A DNA stretch of 64,000 bases from Nocardia speluncae NBRC 108251. Its GTDB lineage: Bacteria > Actinomycetota > Actinomycetes > Mycobacteriales > Mycobacteriaceae. The notes under the pieces were generated by a model. That model worked only from the letters and a program-made list of their open reading frames with translations, was not told the origin of the DNA and searched no databases. Shown piece by piece: positions 30,405 through 40,578 of this stretch; positions within the stretch are counted from its first letter, which is position 1; every line of letters begins with the position of its first letter. The DNA lies in the NCBI RefSeq assembly GCF_001613245.1, contig NZ_BDBZ01000015.1, positions 1 through 64,000 on the forward strand, in the 5' to 3' direction. A program made the position numbers and the translations under genes.

Positions 30405-31331
30405 GTGGTGGTGGAACTACCCGAGGACCTCGAAGCATTGCTGACCGAATACGGGCGATACCTGGAACTCGGCCGTAACCGGTCGGCGCATACCGTGCGC
30501 GCATACCTCGGCGACATCCGATCGCTGCTGCGGCATCTGCTCGGCCAGTCTGCCGATGCTTCGCTGCGCGAACTCGATCTGACCACGTTGCGATCATGGC
30601 TGGCGGTGCACGCGGACCAGGGGGCCGCACGCACGAGTATGGCGCGGCGTGCCTCCGCGGCCCGGGCCTTCACCGCATGGCTCACCCATACCGGCCGGCT
30701 CGACCGTGATCCCGGTTTGCGGCTGGCCGCGCCCAAAGCGCACCGCAGCCTGCCCGCAGTATTGGGTCAGGAACAGGCCGCCCGGATCATGTCTGCGGTG
30801 GAATCGGGTGCGGCCCAGCACGACCCGATGGCATTACGAGACAGGCTGATCATCGAACTGCTCTATGCCACCGGTATCCGGGTCAGCGAGCTGTGCGGCC
30901 TCGACATCGATGATGTGGACCGGGAACGCCGAGTCGTGCGCGTACTCGGCAAAGGACGCAAGGAACGGGCCGCACCGTTCGGGCTGCCGGCCGACCAGGC
31001 GGTACACAACTGGCTGAATCACGGCCGGTCGATGCTGGCCGTCCCGGATTCCGGTCGCGCCCTGTTACTGGGCCGGCGCGGCCGGCGCCTCGACCAGCGC
31101 CAAGCCCGGACCGTCGTGCACTCGGCCATTTCCGCAGTGCCGGGAGCCGCCGATATGGGTCCGCACGGGCTGCGTCATACGGCGGCCACGCATCTCCTCG
31201 AAGGCGGCGCCGATCTGCGGGTCGTGCAGGAACTACTCGGCCACGCCAGCCTGGCCACCACCCAGCTCTACACGCACGTATCCATCGAACGCCTCCGCAC
31301 AGTGCACGACCAGGCGCACCCACGGGCGTGA
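30405..31331 (+). CDS. xerC: Tyrosine recombinase XerC
   Basis: This 308-aa protein has an N-terminal SAM-like core-binding domain ([19 protein letters not shown]) and a catalytic domain. The catalytic residues are the first arginine in [14 protein letters not shown], a lysine in the beta hairpin ([12 protein letters not shown]), [12 protein letters not shown], and [14 protein letters not shown] with the nucleophilic tyrosine. Together with XerD it resolves chromosome dimers at dif. Its place after dprA is the chromosomal housekeeping one, so it is not a mobile-element integrase. The first codons are uncertain because several GTGs overlap at the start. Confidence 0.95.
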   Translation: MVVELPEDLEALLTEYGRYLELGRNRSAHTVRAYLGDIRSLLRHLLGQSADASLRELDLTTLRSWLAVHADQGAARTSMARRASAARAFTAWLTHTGRLDRDPGLRLAAPKAHRSLPAVLGQEQAARIMSAVESGAAQHDPMALRDRLIIELLYATGIRVSELCGLDIDDVDRERRVVRVLGKGRKERAAPFGLPADQAVHNWLNHGRSMLAVPDSGRALLLGRRGRRLDQRQARTVVHSAISAVPGAADMGPHGLRHTAATHLLEGGADLRVVQELLGHASLATTQLYTHVSIERLRTVHDQAHPRA

Positions 31332-31733
31332 GAGAGGGGCGACCGATCGTCGCGAACAGGTTCTGTGACGGCGGTGATCGACCGGACGGAGCGGGTCCGC
31401 CTACGGCCTGCGCGCAGAGTTCCGGCGCAGCCTGCGGAACCCGATCTCACAGACCGATCGAGATCGACCTGGGAGATGATTTCGATGTGCGGAAACGAGG
31501 GGGCTGCCTGATCTTTGCCCAGTCGCCGATCCGTATCCCCGCCGGCACGAAACCGGGGCAAAGTCCGGTGAACGCGCTTTCCGCGGTATTCGCTCGGCCC
31601 GACATACCGAATCAGCGCGTGGACGTGGACTCGTGTACGGCGCGGCGTTTACGCTGTCCAGCGGATCCGTTCAGCAGTTTCCGAAGGCGGATCGGGAGGC
31701 GAGCGTGCAGACCGCTACCAGTGCGAATACCCG
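31332..31733. other. Gene-free interval between xerC and the DUF202 pair
   Basis: No frame here has protein-like composition over a useful length, and no RNA fold stands out. Promoters for the DUF202 genes should lie near its right end, but no convincing pair of hexamers was found. Confidence 0.4.
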
Positions 31734-32120
31734 ATGAGCCCGGTACCGGAGGCAGCCGGGGAACCGGGCGCCGATGAGACACGGGAACCGGTAGTGGCTC
31801 CGATCGATTACCGGTTCACCCTTGCCAATGAGCGGACCTTCCTGTCCTGGATTCGCACCGCACTCGGGTTGCTCGCCGGTGGTGTCGCCGTGCACACCGT
31901 GGTGGTGGAGCAGTGGCCATCGGATCTCCGTTCTGTGCTGGCGGTGAGTTGTTTGCTGCTGTCGCTGGTGGTCGCGGTCGGTGCCTTCCTGCACTGGCGG
32001 CGCATCCGGTCGGCCATGGACGAGGGTCGGCCACTGCCCGGCACGGTGCTCGTTCCCGTACTTTCCGCGGGTACCGCAGTCGTGGCAGTACTCGCCTGCG
32101 TGGCAGTACTGCTGCATTGA
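31734..32120 (+). CDS. DUF202 membrane protein, first of a tandem pair
   Basis: This 128-aa protein has three predicted spans (ALGLLAGGVAVHTVVV, VLAVSCLLLSLVVAVGAFL, VLSAGTAVVAVLACVAVLL) and the DUF202 start motif LANERTFLSWIRTAL between a soluble N-terminus and the first span. The family (YidH-like) is widespread and uncharacterised. The next gene encodes a shorter protein of the same family 8 bases downstream, so the two may form a hetero-oligomer. The pairing of a long and a short DUF202 gene is common in actinobacteria. Confidence 0.85.
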   Translation: MSPVPEAAGEPGADETREPVVAPIDYRFTLANERTFLSWIRTALGLLAGGVAVHTVVVEQWPSDLRSVLAVSCLLLSLVVAVGAFLHWRRIRSAMDEGRPLPGTVLVPVLSAGTAVVAVLACVAVLLH

Positions 32121-32128
32121 GGTGTGCC

Positions 32129-32452
32129 GTGCCTGATTCCACCGAAATCCGATTGGCTGCGGAACGAACCGCGCTGTCGTGGCGACGAACATGCCTGGGC
32201 ACGGTGGCCGTCGCGCTGCTGCTGCTCCGCGCGGTGCTGCAGGCCGGCTGGGATCCGGCCGCGCTGGCGCCCGGTATCGCCGGTCTGGTCCTGCTCGTCG
32301 TCGCTGGTCTGGGGTACCGCCGAAATCTTCGGCTGCACCGAGGTGCGGGCGGCTCCGGCGCCACGACCATCCGGTGGACCACCGTGGCGTTGGCCGTAGT
32401 TGTGGCCGTCACGGTCGGGTTCACGCTGTTCACGCCGGTCGCCGGCTGGTGA
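32129..32452 (+). CDS. DUF202 membrane protein, second of a tandem pair
   Basis: The GTG at 32129 (GAGG at 32119-32122) gives 107 aa. LAAERTALSWRRTCLG is the DUF202 signature, and three hydrophobic spans follow (VAVALLLLRAVLQ, GIAGLVLLVVAGLGY, VALAVVVAVTVGFTLF). It lies 8 bases after its paralogue. Function unknown. Confidence 0.82.
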   Translation: MPDSTEIRLAAERTALSWRRTCLGTVAVALLLLRAVLQAGWDPAALAPGIAGLVLLVVAGLGYRRNLRLHRGAGGSGATTIRWTTVALAVVVAVTVGFTLFTPVAGW

Positions 32453-32610
32453 ATTCGTGGAACGGGTGCGGAACCGCACCGCATGGTTTTCGGCCATGAC
32501 CTGGTTACCGTCGGCAACGAGGTCATCGACTTCGGTGACCGCGATGCCGGAGTACCGGAATCGGGGCGCTGACGCGGCGATGATCGTGCCTGTGTACTTG
32601 TCGGATCTGG

Positions 32611-33180
32611 TTACCGGCCAGGGTGCACTGGTTTCAGACGGATAGAGGACAGCCGCAGCAAGCCGAGTGGGTCCAGATACTCCCGCCTCGCCCGGCCGCT
32701 CTGTTCCCGCCGCACCCCCCAGTGCAGACAAGCCGCCGCGCATTCTGCGTGCCCCGCCTCGAGGACACCGATTGCGGTGTGGTGGGTGACTCGTCTACCT
32801 ACCGTGACCTCGGCCACCACCGGTTCATATGTAGTCCGCAGGTCTCCTTCGTGGCGTATCGATACGACCGGCCTGCCGGCCACTTCGCCGGCGAAGACCA
32901 CCACTCCCGGGCCGGCTGCGTAAACCGGCTGCCCCGGCGTTCCGGCGAGATCGACACCGCGATGCCCGGGCAGCCAGTCCTGTTCCGGTGGGTCGAAGAT
33001 TCGTTCGACGGCCGGGCGTGGCCGCAACGGCCAGGTGAATGGCTTGTCCGGGCGGGCTGCGGCCGTATCGGTGGAGGCCAGTGCCATCAGCAGAACCAGA
33101 AGCCCGATAAAAGAGCCCGTGCCGGGCCGGGCGTACCCCCTCCATACGCCCGGCCCGGCGGCGCTCCTATTTCCGGCCAT
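32611..33180 (-). CDS. Exported M23-type (LytM-domain) peptidase, Rv2891-like
   Basis: This 189-aa protein has a cleavable signal peptide (hydrophobic FIGLLVLLMALASTDTAAA) and one LytM domain. The first metal site is kept (GHRGVDLAG, H-x3-D). The second, normally H-x-H before a glycine, reads ACLHWGVR here, so the first histidine is cysteine. The same CLHWG form occurs, as I recall, in mycobacterial relatives, so it may be a family feature rather than damage. A periplasmic peptidoglycan hydrolase or a regulator of one is expected. The gene overlaps the upstream minus-strand gene by 14 bases. Confidence 0.85.
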   Translation of the reverse strand: MAGNRSAAGPGVWRGYARPGTGSFIGLLVLLMALASTDTAAARPDKPFTWPLRPRPAVERIFDPPEQDWLPGHRGVDLAGTPGQPVYAAGPGVVVFAGEVAGRPVVSIRHEGDLRTTYEPVVAEVTVGRRVTHHTAIGVLEAGHAECAAACLHWGVRREQSGRARREYLDPLGLLRLSSIRLKPVHPGR

Positions 33181-33796
33181 GCGGGCACGGACAGGGCGGA
33201 GCGATCTTCGGCGCGAGCCGGATCAACGTACGTAGCAGCTCACCCAGCGCCGGAACGACCGTGCAGGCCGACCCGGACCCGGAAGCCGATCCCGACCCGC
33301 CGCATGCAGCGACTGCAGCCGGTGTGGTCGGGCCTTCGCCGGAGACGGCCGCCGAATTCGGGCCGTGCCCCGTCAGGTCGAGAGCGGGGGGAACGGTAGG
33401 CCCCTCCAGCACCGCCTCCCGGTGGGAGACGGGCAAATCTCGGGTTGTCGCACCCAATACGACGTGTTGTGCCTCGTCATAGGCAGGTGCGGAGATCGGC
33501 GTTGTCCGTGCCCGCCCACCATCGGAAGAAAGGCCCGGAGGCAGGGAATTCGCCCCCGGCGTCCCCACCGCCCGGCGGCCGGCCGCGTTATCGCCGGTGA
33601 AGGACTGTGCGAGCACCACCGACCCACCGGAATAGGCGGCGGCCGTGGCTCCCGGGCCCAACGGGAACGCGACGAGCACCGTGGTGAATGCGGCACCGAG
33701 TAGCACCTCCCACCGCCGATGCCTCGCCACCGAGCGACGGTGCCGAGCTCGGACGGAGACCGAACGGGTGACCAGTTGGTGGCCGGCCGCGGTCAT
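33167..33796 (-). CDS. Probable exported or membrane-anchored protein upstream of the M23 gene
   Basis: From the ATG at 33796 the product has 209 aa (a GTG at 33862 would add 22). It has a basic N-terminus (RARHRRSVARHRRWEV) and a hydrophobic stretch (LLGAAFTTVLVAFPLGPGAT). A low-complexity Gly/Ser/Pro region follows, then a Gly/Ser-rich cysteine pair (AACGGSGSASGSGSACT) and a C-terminal helix. The stop lies inside the start of the M23 gene (14-base overlap), the usual sign of translational coupling. The frame continues open to 35,428, but the upstream part is antisense to rpsB and not protein-like. Existence is likely but not certain; no family is recognised. Confidence 0.5.
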   Translation of the reverse strand: MTAAGHQLVTRSVSVRARHRRSVARHRRWEVLLGAAFTTVLVAFPLGPGATAAAYSGGSVVLAQSFTGDNAAGRRAVGTPGANSLPPGLSSDGGRARTTPISAPAYDEAQHVVLGATTRDLPVSHREAVLEGPTVPPALDLTGHGPNSAAVSGEGPTTPAAVAACGGSGSASGSGSACTVVPALGELLRTLIRLAPKIAPPCPCPHGRK

Positions 33797-33862
33797 CACC
33801 CGGGTCGCGGGGTTTTGCTCGCCGCCGCTCGCTCGCGCGCTCGGAGCAGGTAGATCGGCCAC

Positions 33863-35060
33863 GCGGCCTCGTCCTTTCGGTATCCGAGGTGCTGCCGAGG
33901 GGAACCGCGTATCGCCGACCTTCCGCGATGCGTGGATCTGTGCAGTTCCGTCGCCCGTAGGGCGGAGCGTCAACGCCGTGGAGCGCGGCGACCTGCCGGC
34001 TATCGCCACGCCTCGGTACCGCGACGATCGGCTCGGGGTGCCGGTGTGGTCTTCCGGGACAGCACGCCGGACCGGGTTCCGGACCGGTGAGCGGCGGAAT
34101 CGCCGACCGGGTGCGAGCCGTGACGGCGTCCCCGAGGGCAGCGGTGACCCATCGGGTGGCACGGCGGGAGACCGGCGCTCCGGGGCTGCACGCTGCGATT
34201 CGAGCGCGCCCAGTAGAACGGGGACACACTCGCGGTCTGTGGGACGGCCGGCAGTGTGGGCCATCCGGCGTTCGTATCGCCGGGCGCGCCGTTCGATATC
34301 GCCGGGCCCCGCAGCGGCCGGCTCCGAACTTCCGGGCCCGATCACCTGAGACACGGCGGACATACCGGCTGCGGCGCCCGCTGGGACCGCGGTCCGGACC
34401 GAGCGACGCCGGCCGGACATCGTTTCGCTACCGGCACGAGCTGATGATGTTGCGGGTATGTCCTGGTGGTGTGCACGAGCGCGGACCGGGAGGGAGCGGC
34501 GAACCGCAGAGCGTGCAGAGGTACTCCACTCGGTCTCGCAGCTCTGCCGCTCCGGGGCGCTTCCGGTTGTATCGGCGGGTGCGGCGACGGGCCGGGCGGC
34601 GTCCGTCCTCCGGCGGCTGTCGGCACACCACAGGTGGCGTGCGAATCGCGTGCCGCGGCCGTGCCCGGTGCGTGCGGAGGGGCCGGGCATGCCGGTATGG
34701 CGCCGCAGCACCCCGCGCCGTCGAGGACACGCCGCCGGTGGTTCGGGCGATCTTCGCGGCCATGGTGGCAACGGTTCGCCGCGGAGTGCGGCACGGGCGG
34801 AGACCGGCCGGTCGCGTGGTGCGATATGGGGCCAGTTGCGCGGCGCGGATGGGAGCCCTGCCGGTGCGGTAGGGGTGTGGTCGGCGGTGTCGTGACGGCT
34901 CATAGGCTCAGCGTGCCCGTGGCTGATTCCGGCCGGAACCCGCAATTCCGGCGCCTGTGGATAACCCGCCGTCTGTGAACAAGACGTGTTTCGAAATGCT
35001 TGCCCGTATCTCGCCGGAGGCGTCGCGCGACCGGCCGATTTCCGATTCTCGCAGCGCACG
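33863..35060. other. GC-rich stretch without a convincing gene
   Basis: About 1.2 kb is open in several frames on both strands, as expected at this GC content, but every translation is dominated by arginine, proline and serine with no hydrophobic core pattern. No RNA gene, repeat or mobile remnant was recognised. The rpsB promoter lies just beyond its right end. Confidence 0.4.
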
Positions 35061-35063
35061 CCG

Positions 35064-35069
35064 TAAACT
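35064..35069 (+). promoter_or_regulatory. Probable rpsB promoter -10 box
   Basis: TAAACT at 35064-35069 is the best -10 hexamer upstream of rpsB. It would give a leader of about 240 bases, long enough for the S2 autoregulation known in other bacteria. No specific S2-binding fold was identified. Confidence 0.4.
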
Positions 35070-35315
35070 GGCCGAGCGGTCTGTGTTCGCGGGTTTCTGT
35101 GTGGCACCGACCGACTTCGCGCACCACCGTGCTTGTTCATCACGGCGCTGCCCGCCCCGCGCTCCCCGGGAGCCGACGGCCGGCGGCCCGATTCCGGAAC
35201 AGGGGACATCTCGGCTGGTCCCGATCCATGATCGGGTCCGAGTGTTCTGTGGTGCCAGGGCAGCAGGCCGCCGGCTTGCTGTGACAACCGGCAACGAAAG
35301 AGAGATACGAGAGCA

Positions 35316-36182
35316 ATGGCTGTCGTAACAATGAAGCAGCTGCTCGACAGCGGCGCGCATTTCGGGCACCAGACCCGTCGCTGGAACCCGAAGATGAAGC
35401 GGTTCATCTTCACCGACCGCAACGGCATCTACATCATCGACCTGCAGCAGACGCTGACCTACATCGACAAGGCCTACGAATTCGTCAAGGAGACCGTCGC
35501 CCACGGCGGCACCGTCCTGTTCGTCGGCACCAAGAAGCAGGCCCAGGAGTCCATTGCGGCCGAGGCCACGCGGGTCGGTATGCCGTATGTGAACCAGCGC
35601 TGGCTGGGCGGCATGCTCACCAACTTCTCCACCGTGCACAAGCGTCTGCAGCGTCTCAAGGAACTCGAGGCCATGGAGCAGACCGGCGGTTTCGAGGGTC
35701 GCACCAAGAAGGAAATCCTCATGCTCACGCGTGAGATGAACAAACTGGACCGCACCCTCGGCGGTATCCGCGATATGCAGAAGGTGCCCTCGGCCATCTG
35801 GGTCGTCGACACCAACAAGGAGCACATCGCAGTCGGCGAGGCTCGCAAGCTGAACATCCCGGTTATCGCGATCCTGGATACCAACTGCGATCCCGACCTC
35901 GTCGATTACCCCATCCCGGGTAACGACGACGCGATCCGTTCCGCCGCGCTGCTCACCAAGGTGGTCGCCTCCGCGGTGGCCGAGGGCGTGCAGGCCCGGG
36001 CCGGCCGCTCCAGCGGCGACGACAAGCCCGAGGCCGGTGCGGAACCGCTGCCGGAGTGGGAGCAGGAGTTGCTGGCGCAGGCCGCGCCCGGCGCAGAGAC
36101 CCCGGCCGAGGCCCCCGCGGCCCCCGCCGAGGCCCCCGCGACCCCGGCCGAGGCGCCCGCGGAGACTCCGGCCGAAGCCTGA
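35316..36182 (+). CDS. rpsB: 30S ribosomal protein S2
   Basis: This 288-aa protein is full-length S2: [36 protein letters not shown]-type strand ([17 protein letters not shown]) and [15 protein letters not shown] tail made of Ala, Pro and Glu repeats extends beyond the E. coli length. S2 binds late in 30S assembly and helps dock S1 and the Shine-Dalgarno helix. AAAGAGAG upstream supports the ATG at 35316. tsf follows, as in most bacteria. Confidence 0.97.
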   Translation: MAVVTMKQLLDSGAHFGHQTRRWNPKMKRFIFTDRNGIYIIDLQQTLTYIDKAYEFVKETVAHGGTVLFVGTKKQAQESIAAEATRVGMPYVNQRWLGGMLTNFSTVHKRLQRLKELEAMEQTGGFEGRTKKEILMLTREMNKLDRTLGGIRDMQKVPSAIWVVDTNKEHIAVGEARKLNIPVIAILDTNCDPDLVDYPIPGNDDAIRSAALLTKVVASAVAEGVQARAGRSSGDDKPEAGAEPLPEWEQELLAQAAPGAETPAEAPAAPAEAPATPAEAPAETPAEA

Positions 36183-36330
36183 GTCGTCACCCTGTGTTCG
36201 GCCGGCGCTCACCGGCTGCTGCCGAGGTGAGCGCCGCCGAACTCGAATTTCCCACAGCGGTGGCCACGGCTGTACGAGCCGCGGCCACCGCTGACCGGTA
36301 CCTGACTTTCTCGAAGGAGGCTCGCCCCCG

Positions 36331-37155
36331 ATGGCGAACTACACCGCCGCTGACGTGAAGCGGCTGCGGGAGCTCACCGGCTCCGGAATGATGGACTGCA
36401 AGAACGCGCTGGTAGAGACCGACGGTGATTTCGACCAGGCCGTGGAATTGCTGCGCATCAAGGGCGCCAAGGATGTCGGCAAACGGGCCGAGCGCACCAC
36501 CGCCGAGGGCCTGGTCATCGCCAAGGACGGCGTGATGGTCGAGATCAACTCCGAAACCGACTTCGTCGCCAAGAATGCGGAGTTCCAGGAGCTGGCGGAC
36601 AAGATTGTCACTGCTGCCGCGGCTGCCAAACCGGCCGATGTGGATGCCCTCGCGGCCGTGGCCCTCGACGGCTCGACGGTCGACGAGGCGCTGCAGGCGT
36701 TGGCGGCCAAGATCGGCGAGAAGCTGGAACTGCGCCGCGTCGTCTCCCTGGACGGCCCGGTGGCCACCTACCTGCACAAGCGGGCCTCGGATCTGCCGCC
36801 GGCCGTTGGCGTGCTGGTCGAGTACACCGGTTCCGGTGACGCCGCTGCGGAGGCCGCCCGCGGCGCCGCCATGCAGGTCGCTGCGCTCAAGGCCAAGTAC
36901 GTCACCCGCGACGAGGTCCCCGCCGATCTCGTCGAGAACGAGCGCCGGATCGCGGAGCAGACCGCCCGCGAAGAAGGTAAGCCCGAGGCTGCGCTGCCCA
37001 AGATCACCGAGGGGCGCGTGAACGGCTTCTTCAAGGACACCGTGCTGCTCGAGCAGCCGTCGGTCACCGATAACAAGAAGACCGTGAAAGCCCTGCTGGA
37101 CGAGGCCGGTGTCACCGTTACCCGGTTCGCCCGGTTCGAGGTCGGCCAGGCCTGA
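36331..37155 (+). CDS. tsf: Translation elongation factor Ts
   Basis: This 274-aa protein begins with the UBA-like N-domain ([20 protein letters not shown]). The signature [16 protein letters not shown] follows, then the core domains. EF-Ts releases GDP from EF-Tu. GAAGGAGG at 36315-36322 precedes the ATG. A strong terminator (37171-37200) follows, so rpsB-tsf form a unit separate from pyrH-frr. Confidence 0.97.
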   Translation: MANYTAADVKRLRELTGSGMMDCKNALVETDGDFDQAVELLRIKGAKDVGKRAERTTAEGLVIAKDGVMVEINSETDFVAKNAEFQELADKIVTAAAAAKPADVDALAAVALDGSTVDEALQALAAKIGEKLELRRVVSLDGPVATYLHKRASDLPPAVGVLVEYTGSGDAAAEAARGAAMQVAALKAKYVTRDEVPADLVENERRIAEQTAREEGKPEAALPKITEGRVNGFFKDTVLLEQPSVTDNKKTVKALLDEAGVTVTRFARFEVGQA

Positions 37156-37170
37156 TCCGTTTCGCACGAA

Positions 37171-37200
37171 CCCCCGTCGCATACGCTGCGGCGGGGGTTT
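37171..37200 (+). terminator. Intrinsic terminator of rpsB-tsf
   Basis: CCCCCGTCGCA (37171-37181) pairs with TGCGGCGGGGG (37187-37197) over 11 bp with one T-G pair and loop TACGC, followed by TTT. Confidence 0.85.
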
Positions 37201-37414
37201 GCTGCTGAGCGGGCACTTTCCGGCCTCGCCCGCCCCGTCGTACGGGCGCCGAGCGACGTAGGGCAGGATAGAAGCCGCCCTGTAGTGGCCTATGCTACGT
37301 AGCCGCGCGCCGCGCCCGGGCCATTCGGAAGCGGGCGGCACCGGTTCCCCGGCGGCCCCGCACCATGAACACTATCTACCGAGTACCGCCGATCGCCGAA
37401 GGAGACGCCAGCCG

Positions 37415-38143
37415 ATGACGCACCCCGGGACCCACCGCCCAGGATTTCGCCGGGTACTGCTGAAACTGGGTGGTGAGATGTTCGGCGGCGGCACGGTGGG
37501 GCTGGATCCCGATATGGTGCAGACCGTCGCGGAGCAGATCGCCGAGGTCGTTTCCACCGGGGTACAGGTGGCGGTGGTGATCGGTGGCGGGAACTTTTTC
37601 CGCGGCGCCGAACTCGAGGAGCGCGGTCTCGAACGTGCGCGGTCGGATTACATGGGCATGCTCGGCACGGTCATGAACAGTCTTGCGCTACAGGATTTCC
37701 TGCAGAAGCAGGGCGTGGACACCAGGGTGCAGACCGCCATCACGATGGGGCAGGTCGCGGAGCCCTACCTGCCGTTGCGTGCCAAGCGGCATCTGGAGAA
37801 GGGGCGCGTGGTGATCTTCGGCGCGGGGATGGGGATGCCCTACTTCTCGACCGACACCACCGCAGCCCAGCGGGCGCTGGAGATCGGCGCAGAGGTGGTG
37901 TTGATGGCCAAGGCGGTCGACGGAGTGTTCGACGCCGATCCGCGGCTGGATCCGGACGCCAGCATGTTCCACGAGATCACGCACAAGGAAGCCATCGAAC
38001 GCGACCTGAAGGTTGCCGATTCGACGGCGTTCAGTTTGTGCATGGACAACCAGATGCCGATGCTGGTGTTCAATTTGTTGACCAAGGGCAATATTGCCAG
38101 GGCGGTGGCCGGTGAGAAGATCGGCACATTGGTTCGATCCTGA
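37415..38143 (+). CDS. pyrH: Uridylate kinase
   Basis: The ATG at 37415 has GAAGGAG at 37398-37404; the frame extends upstream without a better start. The 242-aa product is a bacterial UMP kinase: [17 protein letters not shown] (phosphate loop), [17 protein letters not shown], and the allosteric/UMP region [16 protein letters not shown]. It makes UDP from UMP and ATP and is feedback-controlled by UTP and GTP in other bacteria. TATGCT at 37291-37296 is a possible -10 box. frr follows 50 bases later. Confidence 0.96.
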   Translation: MTHPGTHRPGFRRVLLKLGGEMFGGGTVGLDPDMVQTVAEQIAEVVSTGVQVAVVIGGGNFFRGAELEERGLERARSDYMGMLGTVMNSLALQDFLQKQGVDTRVQTAITMGQVAEPYLPLRAKRHLEKGRVVIFGAGMGMPYFSTDTTAAQRALEIGAEVVLMAKAVDGVFDADPRLDPDASMFHEITHKEAIERDLKVADSTAFSLCMDNQMPMLVFNLLTKGNIARAVAGEKIGTLVRS

Positions 38144-38193
38144 TACCGCGGGCCCGCGGGTCATGACGATGACGACGCAGTGGAGGAACGGTC

Positions 38194-38751
38194 GTGATTG
38201 AAGAAGCGCTCTTCGACGCCGAGGAGAAGATGGAGAAGGCTGTCTCGGTGGCGAAGGACGATCTGGGTGGCATCCGGACCGGGCGTGCGAACCCGGGGAT
38301 GTTCTCCCGGGTCGTGGTCGACTATTACGGATCGCCGACCCCGATCACCCAGTTGTCGAGTATCTCGGTCCCGGAGCCGCGGATGGTGGTGGTGAAGCCG
38401 TACGAGCAGGCACAGCTGGGGCCGATCGAAACTGCGATCCGCAATTCCGATCTCGGGGTGAACCCGACCAACAACGGCGATATCCTGCGGATATCGATCC
38501 CGCAGCTCACCGAGGAGCGGCGCCGCGAATTGGTCAAGCAGGCCAAGCAGAAGGGCGAGGACGCCAAGGTCTCGATCCGCAATGTGCGGCGCAAGGCGAT
38601 GGAGGAGCTGGGCCGGATCCAGAAGGACGGTGAGGCCGGTGAGGACGAGGTCGGCCGGGCCGAGAAGGAACTGGACAAGACCACGGCCAGATATGTCGGT
38701 CAGATCGACGAGCTGGTGAAACACAAGGAATCCGAACTGCTCGAGGTGTGA
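38194..38751 (+). CDS. frr: Ribosome recycling factor
   Basis: A GTG start at 38194 (GTGGAGGAA upstream) gives the standard 185 aa. The three-helix bundle and beta/alpha domain are recognisable by [20 protein letters not shown] and [20 protein letters not shown]. With EF-G it splits post-termination ribosomes. It follows pyrH, as is usual. Confidence 0.97.
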   Translation: MIEEALFDAEEKMEKAVSVAKDDLGGIRTGRANPGMFSRVVVDYYGSPTPITQLSSISVPEPRMVVVKPYEQAQLGPIETAIRNSDLGVNPTNNGDILRISIPQLTEERRRELVKQAKQKGEDAKVSIRNVRRKAMEELGRIQKDGEAGEDEVGRAEKELDKTTARYVGQIDELVKHKESELLEV

Positions 38752-38912
38752 CCCGGCGTTCTCCGATGTATCCGCCGCCGCGGCGGTGGTGTAGTTTGCG
38801 CAGGCGTATCGGGTGACGTGGGCCGCGTACTGTCCGTAGTCGGCAGAGCGGTGGGTGCCGTGCGGAAACGGGGCCGTATCGGCGCTGCAACGGCGGGCCG
38901 GCGGCCCGGGGA

Positions 38913-40058
38913 TTGACGCACAATGAGAACAGCGGAGCGGCGACGCCTGCTTCGGGTGGGAACGAACGGAACGACGACGAGTTGAGCGACGGGACAATCG
39001 TGGCCGAGAAAGCCGCCGCGACCGGTGCGGCCCGACCGCAGCCGCCGGCCGAGGGCATATCCGAATCGACACCGGCGTCTGCCGGTGCGTCCGCAGGCGT
39101 CCCGGAGGCCGGCGCGCCCTCTGGTGCCGTGCCCATCGAGATGACGACGGCGGCTGTGCCTCCCGATACGCCGGCCGGGGCACCTTCCGGCGGTGCAGGA
39201 GGCGCGAGTAATGCCCCTGCGGCTCCGGCGCCGCGGCGGTCCCGTGCCGGACGCAACCTGCCGGCGGCGCTTGCCGTCGGCCTGACGCTCGGGATCTCGT
39301 GTATCGCGGTCCTGTTGTTCGTCCCCAAGGTGTTCATCGGCGTCGCCGGCGTCGCGGTCGGTATCGCGACCTGGGAGGTGGCCAAACGACTCCGCGAAGC
39401 GGATGTGCTGGTACCGCGCGCGCCGCTGATTGCCGGTGGTCAAGCGGTGTTCTGGCTGGGCTGGCCGTTCGGTGCGAGTGGAGTGGTCGGCGCCTTCGCG
39501 GCGACGGTTCTGATCTGTATGGTCTGGCGCCTGTTCGACCACGGCCTGAACACGGCGCCGCGCAATTTCTTGCGTGATACCGCTATCACGGTGTTCACGC
39601 TGGCGTGGATTCCGTTGCTGGCCTCGTTCGCGGTCCTGCTGCTCCTGGAGGATCCTGACGGCAACCTGCGGGTCCTGACGTTCATGATCCTGGTGGTGTG
39701 TTCCGATGTGGGCGGTTACGTGGCGGGCGTGTTGTTCGGCCGCCACCCCATGGTGCCGTCGATCAGTCCCAAGAAATCCTGGGAGGGATTCTGCGGGTCG
39801 CTGGTGTTCGCGATCATCGGCGGTCTGCTCACCGTGACGCTGCTGCTGGAAGCCAACTCGATGGTCGGGGTGGTGCTCGGTGTGGGCCTCGTGGTCGTCG
39901 CGACCCTCGGCGATCTGATCGAATCGCAGATCAAGCGCGAACTGGGTATCAAGGATATGGGCACGATGTTGCCCGGGCACGGCGGCATCATGGACCGGCT
40001 CGATTCCATGCTGCCGTCGGCCTTCGTATCCTGGCTGGTACTCACCACCCTGGTCTGA
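38913..40058 (+). CDS. cdsA: Phosphatidate cytidylyltransferase
   Basis: A long soluble N-terminus (about residues 1-110, Ala/Pro/Gly/Glu-rich, typical of mycolic-acid actinobacteria) precedes about eight membrane spans. The C-terminus carries the CDP-diacylglycerol synthase signature (SQIKRELGIKDMGTMLPGHG, then GIMDRLDSMLPSAF). It makes CDP-diacylglycerol from CTP and phosphatidate at the membrane. The start is uncertain: the TTG at 38913 gives 381 aa, and the GTG at 39000 would shorten the low-complexity region only. Confidence 0.95.
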   Translation: MTHNENSGAATPASGGNERNDDELSDGTIVAEKAAATGAARPQPPAEGISESTPASAGASAGVPEAGAPSGAVPIEMTTAAVPPDTPAGAPSGGAGGASNAPAAPAPRRSRAGRNLPAALAVGLTLGISCIAVLLFVPKVFIGVAGVAVGIATWEVAKRLREADVLVPRAPLIAGGQAVFWLGWPFGASGVVGAFAATVLICMVWRLFDHGLNTAPRNFLRDTAITVFTLAWIPLLASFAVLLLLEDPDGNLRVLTFMILVVCSDVGGYVAGVLFGRHPMVPSISPKKSWEGFCGSLVFAIIGGLLTVTLLLEANSMVGVVLGVGLVVVATLGDLIESQIKRELGIKDMGTMLPGHGGIMDRLDSMLPSAFVSWLVLTTLV

Positions 40059-40073
40059 GGCCGCGTCTGCCGG

Positions 40074-40454
40074 TCATTCCTTGTGTACTGCTCGGCGCAA
40101 TTGCATGATGCGGACGCCGCCCACCAGCGCCATGACCAGGGCACCCGCGATCACCGATAGCAGAATCGTCACGCCCAGGGGCAGCGAGAAGTTCCAGAAG
40201 AGCATTTCGACATTCGCGCTTTCCGAGTTCTGGATGATGAAAATCAGCAGGATGATGCCGAGGATGGCCGCGATGATCAGGGCGATCCAGGCATTTCCTA
40301 CGCGGGAACTGCCCGCATTTTTGCGCCGACCGGCCTTGTCGGTTGCCTTTCGGCCGGTGGGGGCGGGTGCCGGCTTTCCCCGCACAGGTTCACCCGGTGG
40401 CCGTGCGCCGGGCAGCGCACCGGTTTCGGGAATTCGGTCATCAGAGGTCGCCAT
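40074..40454 (-). CDS. LapA-domain (DUF1049) membrane protein
   Basis: The ATG at 40454 gives 126 aa. A basic proline-rich cytoplasmic N-terminus is followed by two hydrophobic spans (WIALIIAAILGIILLIFII and LGVTILLSVIAGALVMALVG). Between them, QNSESANVEMLFWNFSLPL is the LapA-domain signature. LapA proteins act in envelope assembly in other bacteria; the role in actinobacteria is not established. It is convergent with cdsA (15-base gap) and divergent from rlmN. Confidence 0.85.
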   Translation of the reverse strand: MATSDDRIPETGALPGARPPGEPVRGKPAPAPTGRKATDKAGRRKNAGSSRVGNAWIALIIAAILGIILLIFIIQNSESANVEMLFWNFSLPLGVTILLSVIAGALVMALVGGVRIMQLRRAVHKE

Positions 40455-40578
40455 ACGTCGATGATTGCCGACAGCTATCGCCCCCGCGGGGATTTCCGCA
40501 CCGCCCGTCGATCGTGCCGCTGTCCAGCCGGCGGCTTGTCGCTGGTCACATCGAGCGAGATGCCACACTGGTAGGACT

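Noticed and set aside
30405..31331. XerC as a second mobile-element integrase
   Set aside because: Its position after dprA and its full housekeeping motifs match the chromosomal xerC of related genera.
34087..34872. Plus-strand 261-codon open frame
   Set aside because: Extremely arginine-rich, no hydrophobic core pattern, no ribosome-binding site, and equally long frames exist on the other strand.
33797..35428. Long minus-strand open frame continuing upstream of the exported protein
   Set aside because: It is antisense to rpsB in its first part and dominated by Arg, Pro and Ser elsewhere. At this GC content long open frames are expected by chance.
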